A DNA stretch of 8,580 nt from an uncultured Campylobacter sp. (lineage in GTDB: Bacteria; Campylobacterota; Campylobacteria; Campylobacterales; Campylobacteraceae): contig NZ_CALEDC010000051.1 in the NCBI RefSeq assembly GCF_937949835.1, forward strand, positions 1 to 8,580, read 5' to 3'. Position numbers and translations under genes: made by a program. Below, in pieces: positions 5,309 to 8,580 of the stretch (position 1 is the stretch's first letter; each line of letters opens with the position of its first letter). The notes under the pieces are model-generated. The model ran no database searches and had not been told where the DNA came from. It saw nothing but the letters and a program-made list of their open reading frames with translations.

Positions 5309-7428
5309 TAATCTTTTTTCGCCTTTCGTTTTTTGCTTGAGTTTTGCTCCGCGTCTTGGGCGCCGCTCGCTTCTTTAACCTCTCTGGTCTCTTTAGCCTC
5401 GGCATTTTTAGTTTTGGCGCCGCTTTGCTTTACGTTTTTGCTATTTGAACTTTTGCTTTCCCCACTATTTTTTGGCGCGGCTTTAGTTTTAGAATTTTTG
5501 CTTTCTGTGTCGTTTTTTGGCGCGGCTTTAGTTGCGGTTTTATTTTTAGATGCGGTTTTACTTGCCGTGTCGCTTTGCTTTGTGCTTTTAGCCTCTAAAT
5601 TCTCGCTCTTTATGCTGCTTTTCGAGAGATTTTTTGCTTCGGCGCCCTTTTGCTGCGAGGCATCCTTCTGTAAGGCGTCTTTTTGCGTAGCGTCCTTCTG
5701 TGAGATATTATCCTGCACGGCGTCCTTATGCAAGGCGTCATTCTGTGCGTCATCTTTCTGCGAAGCGTCATTCTGCGAGGCATCCTTTGAAATTTTACCG
5801 CGCTTGGAGCTTACGTCGACTTTTGAAATTTGACTTTGCTTTTGCTCTGCGCCGCCTTTAGACACGCCTTTTGAAATTTTATCCGACTTTCGATCCGCAC
5901 CGCCTTGCTTTGTACTTTTATCCTCTAAATTTTCACCTTTTGCGCTGCTTCGTTTTATGTTTTTAACCTCGGAATTTTTATTATTCGCGCCACTTTTAAT
6001 CTCTGAATTTTCGCTCTCCGCACCGCTTTGCTCGGCCGAGCTTAGATCCGTCGCGGTATCTGCGCTTACCAAGGCGTTTAAATTTGTCGAAGCGCTAGAA
6101 TTTTCATCCGTTTCGGAGATTGAGCTTGTTTGAACTGCGGGAATTTTATCAGCTTGGGTGCCCGATATTTCGCTTTTGCCGTCGTTTGAAATTCTGTCCG
6201 CATCCTTGCTTTCGGGCACGTTTGAAATTTCGCTCGCCTCCTCGCTTTTGCTCGTGCTCGAAATTTTATCCGTTTTGGCATTCGCCTCTTTGTCTTCGCA
6301 AGCGCGCAAATCCGCGCCGCCGCCGCGATTTTCGGTCTGATCGCCTATAACGCCGTATCCTTCGCCCGCGCGATCTTTTAAATTTGCCCCGACCGCTTCG
6401 CTTATGTTATTGAAGCCGTCTGCGCGCAAAAGCTCCGCCAGCCCCTCGTTGATCGATTTTGCGACGAACGGGCCTTTGAAGATAAAGGCGGTAAAAATTT
6501 GAACCAGGCTCGCGCCCGATTTGATGCGCTCGTAGGCCTCCTGCGCGCTGTCTATGCCGCCGCAGCTGATTAGGATCGTGCGGCCGAAGAGCTCGCGAGC
6601 GACCTGCGCGAAAAGCTTTCGCGATTTTTCGGTGATCAGTCTGCCGCTTAGGCCGCCGAAGTCCCTGGCGTTGGGGCTTAGCGAATAATCGACGCTCGTG
6701 TTGTTTATGATGATGCCGCTTGCGCCGCTTTGCACCGCGCACTCGCACAGCGCGATCGCCTGATCCGCGCTCATATCGGGCGCCAGCTTTAAGACGAGCG
6801 GCCTGTTCGTGATTTTTTTCATCGCTCCGATCAGCTCGCTTATGAAGCTGTTTTCTTGCAAAGCGCGCAGATTTGGAGTGTTCGGCGAGCTTACGTTGAT
6901 GATGAAAAAATCGCACAGCCCGTTAAATTTACGGCCCAAGGCTTCGTAATCGCTTAGCGCGTCCTCGTTCGGAGTGGCTTTGTTTTTGCCGATATTTGCG
7001 GCGATCGGGATTACAAAAGGATAAATTTTTCGCACGCGATGCTCGATAATATCGGCACCTTCGTTGTTAAAGCCCATCGCATTCTGAATGCTCTGCTCGC
7101 TAACGAGGCGAAAAAGTCGCGGCTTTTCGTTTCCGCTTTGAGGGCGCGGCGTAAAGGTGCCAAAATCGATGTGTCCGAAGCCAAGAGCCGCCAGAGGCGC
7201 GATCATCGTCGCGTTTTTGTCGAAGCCACCCGCGATACCCACGGGGTTATCGAAGCTTAAATTCCATATATTTTGAGTTAAAATTTCATCTTTATAAACG
7301 CCGAATTTTGCCAATGCCTCAAGCCCGCCCGGAGTCGCATAGAGCGCGCGAAGTCCAAATTCTGCGATCTTATGAGCGGTTTCGGGATCAAATCGAAAAA
7401 AGATTTTTTTCAAGGTATCGTAATTCAT
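5308..7428 (-). CDS. pyrD: Class 2 dihydroorotate dehydrogenase with a 355-residue low-complexity tail
   Basis: PyrD oxidises dihydroorotate to orotate at the inner membrane, passing electrons through FMN to quinone. The enzyme part spans residues 1 to about 345. It has the class 2 membrane-binding N-terminal helices (LKKIFFRFDPETAHKIAEFG), AGGFDKNA at 66-73, GTFTPRPQ at 90-97, FNNEG at 120-124, catalytic Ser181 in NVSSPNTPNLR, K214 in VLKLAPD, NNTS at 242-245 and the FMN-phosphate loop CGGIDS at 289-294. Related enzymes stop about here (E. coli 336 residues, C. jejuni about 350). This one continues in frame to residue 706 with sequence rich in Lys, Ser, Ala, Asp, Glu and Asn, probably disordered, with internal repeats and a basic end (KKRKAKKD). 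The ATG at 7428 has GAGGAA 6-7 bases upstream. The enzyme call is certain; the role of the tail is unknown. Confidence 0.95.
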   Translation of the reverse strand: MNYDTLKKIFFRFDPETAHKIAEFGLRALYATPGGLEALAKFGVYKDEILTQNIWNLSFDNPVGIAGGFDKNATMIAPLAALGFGHIDFGTFTPRPQSGNEKPRLFRLVSEQSIQNAMGFNNEGADIIEHRVRKIYPFVIPIAANIGKNKATPNEDALSDYEALGRKFNGLCDFFIINVSSPNTPNLRALQENSFISELIGAMKKITNRPLVLKLAPDMSADQAIALCECAVQSGASGIIINNTSVDYSLSPNARDFGGLSGRLITEKSRKLFAQVARELFGRTILISCGGIDSAQEAYERIKSGASLVQIFTAFIFKGPFVAKSINEGLAELLRADGFNNISEAVGANLKDRAGEGYGVIGDQTENRGGGADLRACEDKEANAKTDKISSTSKSEEASEISNVPESKDADRISNDGKSEISGTQADKIPAVQTSSISETDENSSASTNLNALVSADTATDLSSAEQSGAESENSEIKSGANNKNSEVKNIKRSSAKGENLEDKSTKQGGADRKSDKISKGVSKGGAEQKQSQISKVDVSSKRGKISKDASQNDASQKDDAQNDALHKDAVQDNISQKDATQKDALQKDASQQKGAEAKNLSKSSIKSENLEAKSTKQSDTASKTASKNKTATKAAPKNDTESKNSKTKAAPKNSGESKSSNSKNVKQSGAKTKNAEAKETREVKEASGAQDAEQNSSKKRKAKKD
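5452..5529 (-). repeat. Tandem 45-base repeat near the PyrD C-terminus (5452-5484 and 5497-5529)
   Basis: Residues 634-644 (KAAPKNDTESK) and 649-659 (KAAPKNSGESK) repeat with a 15-residue period. By eye the DNA matches at 26 of 33 bases, including an unbroken 16-base stretch (TTTTTGGCGCGGCTTT on the plus strand). Confidence 0.85.
5575..5949 (-). repeat. Dispersed 45-base direct repeat in the PyrD tail (copies 5575-5619 and 5905-5949)
   Basis: Residues 494-508 (SSAKGENLEDKSTKQ) and 604-618 (SSIKSENLEAKSTKQ) are two copies of one 15-residue block. By eye the DNA matches at 37 of 45 bases. The copies are 330 bases apart and flank the 5-residue array, which suggests that a larger block was duplicated before or around the expansion of the array. 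Confidence 0.85.
5647..5784 (-). repeat. Nine tandem 15-base units (5-residue repeat) within the PyrD tail
   Basis: Residues 549-594 read as successive five-residue units: DASQN, DASQK, DDAQN, DALHK, DAVQD, NISQK, DATQK, DALQK, DASQQK. The consensus is D-A-x-Q-K. On the plus strand the unit resembles GCGTCCTTCTGCGAG, with three to five differences in many copies. The last unit has one extra residue. Such an array can change copy number by slippage or recombination without breaking the frame, because the unit is a multiple of three. Confidence 0.9.
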
Positions 7429-7440
7429 AATTTTTCCTCA
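7429..7440 (-). promoter_or_regulatory. pyrD ribosome binding site
   Basis: On the minus strand GAGGAAAAATT precedes the ATG at 7428, putting the GAGGA core 6-7 bases upstream. It fixes the start that gives the complete class 2 membrane-binding N-terminus. Confidence 0.75.
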
Positions 7441-7472
7441 AATTTTGCATAATGGTAGCTAAAATTTAATTA

Positions 7473-7478
7473 AATATA
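7473..7478 (-). promoter_or_regulatory. Possible -10 element of the pyrD operon promoter
   Basis: TATATT on the minus strand matches TATAAT at five of six positions, within AT-rich DNA 45-50 bases before the pyrD start. No clear -35 is visible, but Campylobacter sigma-70 promoters usually lack one. This is a guess from position and base composition; nearby AT-rich words could serve equally well. Confidence 0.3.
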
Positions 7479-7740
7479 GATAAGGATTTCGCGCCGTATT
7501 TGCAATCTGCGGCGGTAAAATTTAGTTCCGAAATTTATGCGCTTAGAGGCTGCGTAGAATTTCTACGGCTCGCCGCGTTGATCTGAATTTACGCAGAAGC
7601 TCAAAGATGCGCGGCGCAAATTTTATAAATTTAGCGCGCCCAGGTACGTGCCGAACGCGCGGTGTCAGTGGCGCCGCACGCGGTAGCGGGCATCGCCGCG
7701 ATTTTATCCTGTGCCGATCTGCGCTCAATCCCACCCAAGC

Positions 7741-7756
7741 TAAATTTTAAAATTTA
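7741..7756. repeat. 16-base perfect AT palindrome
   Basis: TAAATTTTAAAATTTA equals its own reverse complement. It lies 26 bases past the stop of the upstream gene, between it and pyrD. It is made of two AAATTT words, the hexamer in excess across this DNA, so it could be a regulator site, a weak terminator or a by-product of that bias. Confidence 0.5.
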
Positions 7757-7781
7757 AAGCGTCTGCTCGTGCCGTTTGAGT

Positions 7782-8580
7782 TTAGCGCGCGTCTTTGTCA
7801 GCGAAGGCAACGATCATCGTGCCCAGAGGAATGATCGCAACGCCCAAGATAATCGCTAGCGGGTTTAGCAAGGACAGCTTGGCAAGCAGGTAGATCGCCG
7901 CCACGAGCGCCGCGTAGGATAGAATTTTAAACGGAGAGAAAAACGCTCCCGCAAAATTGCTCCGAACTTCGCCTCTTTTGCGCTCATCATCCCAATCGTC
8001 CGTGCTGCCGCCCGCGCCGTCGAAATCATCCTTTGATCCGCCGCGCGTGCCGCCAATCCCACCCCCAAAATCGCTCATACCGTCGCTCCGCTCGCTGCTA
8101 TCTACATCGCCGCCACGATTGCCGCTATCTGTGCCATCGCTATGATTGCTACGATCTACGCCGCTGCCCAAGTTGCTGCTCGCTACGCTTTTTAAGTCAT
8201 CGCAACGCGCGCCTATGTCGCCTTGCGACCTATCGCTAGCTTTGTCGTTTATGCCGCTGTGTAACTCGCCGTAAATCGCGCTGCCATTCATATTAAATTT
8301 ATCGGCAGCATATCCTAAAGCGGTTGCGTCGTAAGCAGAGGTTTCGTTGCGACTGCTCTCGGTGGAATTTACGTCGCGCTCACCAGCGGCGGTTGTCCCG
8401 TACTCGGCATCTAAATTTGAGCTGCGAGTAAAATTTATATCGGCGGAGCTTGCGGTACGCTCGGCGGCGGTTTCGTCGTGCAGGGCGCGGCTATCGCCGT
8501 TTTCGACGCGGGTCTCGCCGCTAGTGAAATTTACCGCGTCTTCAAAATTTTGAGAATTTGAAATTTCGGCGCCTGAATTT
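7782..8580 (-). CDS. C-terminal part of a low-complexity protein with a membrane hairpin
   Basis: The frame is open without a stop from the window end at 8579 to the TAA at 7784-7782, giving 265 visible residues. The gene starts beyond the window; the in-frame ATG at 8291 is internal. The first 200 or so residues are hydrophilic and low in complexity, rich in Ser, Asp, Asn, Gly, Glu, Ala and Thr (for example DRSNHSDGTDSGNRGGDVDS, then a Gly-rich run and DDWDDERKRG). Two hydrophobic segments follow (about 7871-7931 and 7800-7866; ILSYAALVAAIYLLAKL and LAIILGVAIIPLGTMIVAFA), probably a membrane hairpin, then a short charged end (ADKDAR). I do not recognise it. It runs in the same direction as pyrD but is 353 bases away, so it need not be in that operon. 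Confidence 0.7.
   Translation of the reverse strand, partial: NSGAEISNSQNFEDAVNFTSGETRVENGDSRALHDETAAERTASSADINFTRSSNLDAEYGTTAAGERDVNSTESSRNETSAYDATALGYAADKFNMNGSAIYGELHSGINDKASDRSQGDIGARCDDLKSVASSNLGSGVDRSNHSDGTDSGNRGGDVDSSERSDGMSDFGGGIGGTRGGSKDDFDGAGGSTDDWDDERKRGEVRSNFAGAFFSPFKILSYAALVAAIYLLAKLSLLNPLAIILGVAIIPLGTMIVAFADKDAR

Larger units (their letters stand above)
5311..6378 (-). repeat. Low-complexity, repeat-rich coding region forming the PyrD tail
   Basis: This encodes PyrD residues 351-706. Almost no large hydrophobic residues occur. The first part (351-470) is acidic to neutral and Ser/Glu/Asp-rich; the later part becomes strongly Lys-rich and resembles histone-like Lys/Ala/Ser tails (SKTASKNKTATKAAPKN). 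Short words recur, such as ISK, EIS, KSTKQ, KAAPKN and QKDA. The frame has no stop for over 1 kb despite variation between copies, so it is probably translated. Confidence 0.85.
7429..7781. other. 353-base gap between pyrD and the upstream gene
   Basis: I see no convincing gene here. It holds the pyrD leader next to 7428, a small perfect inverted repeat at 7553-7567 (CGTAGAA, one base, TTCTACG), several AAATTT words and a 16-base perfect palindrome at 7741-7756. A 63-codon open frame at 7543-7734 on the minus strand is Arg-rich without recognisable features or a ribosome site. No standard stem plus T-run terminator is evident for the upstream gene. Confidence 0.6.

Noticed and set aside
5647..5784. 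CRISPR-like array
   Set aside because: The 15-base units are contiguous with no spacers, in frame and coding.
5333..5833. A 166-codon plus-strand open frame with a hydrophobic, Phe/Leu/Cys/Ala-rich product
   Set aside because: It is the antisense image of the Lys/Ser/Asp/Glu-rich PyrD tail, has no ribosome site and shows no independent coding sign.
6407..6916. A 169-codon minus-strand open frame within pyrD
   Set aside because: It lies wholly inside the conserved enzyme region of PyrD in another frame and has the Arg/His-rich composition of a shadow frame.
7543..7734. A 63-codon minus-strand open frame in the gap upstream of pyrD
   Set aside because: It has Arg-rich random composition, no ribosome site, no motif and a poor fit with neighbouring codon use.
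7957..8239. Plus-strand Pro/Ser-rich open frames opposite the low-complexity membrane protein
   Set aside because: They are antisense shadows of the Gly/Asp/Ser-rich region, without ribosome sites.
8291..8291. ATG at 8291 as the start of the upstream membrane protein
   Set aside because: The frame stays open and keeps the same low-complexity composition all the way to the window end, so this ATG is probably internal.

Overview
The window has two unlike parts. From about 900 to the end it looks like an oral Campylobacter of relatively high G+C (the C. gracilis / showae / rectus / curvus type). The evidence is the gene order pyrD, M16 peptidase, dapA, FabL-like reductase, which matches the order I recall from C. 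jejuni, a DapA whose residue numbering fits the C. jejuni enzyme, and a very strong excess of AAATTT. From 1 to about 890 the DNA is much AT-richer (about 30% G+C by eye, against roughly 50% over the pyrD-pgsA genes). It has strong AGGAGA-type ribosome sites and AT-rich codon choice, and looks like Fusobacteria (Leptotrichia or Fusobacterium type). The change is abrupt and cuts a gene just after its signal peptide, so the contig may be chimeric or may carry a transfer or rearrangement boundary.

Layout. Plus strand: the end of an unknown gene (2-253), a complete small secreted protein (307-822), and the start of a second secreted protein (845 to about 890, truncated). Minus strand, read from the right: the C-terminal part of a low-complexity protein ending in a membrane hairpin (7782 to past the window end); a 353-base gap holding the pyrD leader; then one compact operon of pyrD with a very long extra tail (5308-7428), M16 peptidase (4055-5308), dapA (3166-4062), FabL-like enoyl-ACP reductase with a TTG start (2386-3165) and pgsA (1832-2386). 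An unrecognised AT-richer gene (892-1818) follows pgsA and ends at the composition boundary.

The operon genes touch or overlap by 0 to 8 bases, so they are probably cotranscribed and translationally coupled. They cover pyrimidine synthesis (PyrD), lysine/meso-diaminopimelate synthesis for peptidoglycan (DapA), the last step of fatty-acid elongation (FabL-like), anionic phospholipid synthesis (PgsA) and a processing peptidase: a growth and envelope housekeeping set.

The most unusual thing is the PyrD protein. A normal-length class 2 dihydroorotate dehydrogenase (about 350 residues) continues in frame into about 355 residues of hydrophilic low-complexity sequence, including nine tandem 5-residue units and two other internal duplications. 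The next gene upstream also carries a long low-complexity hydrophilic region. I found no CRISPR array, tRNA, rRNA, transposase or recognisable defence system.
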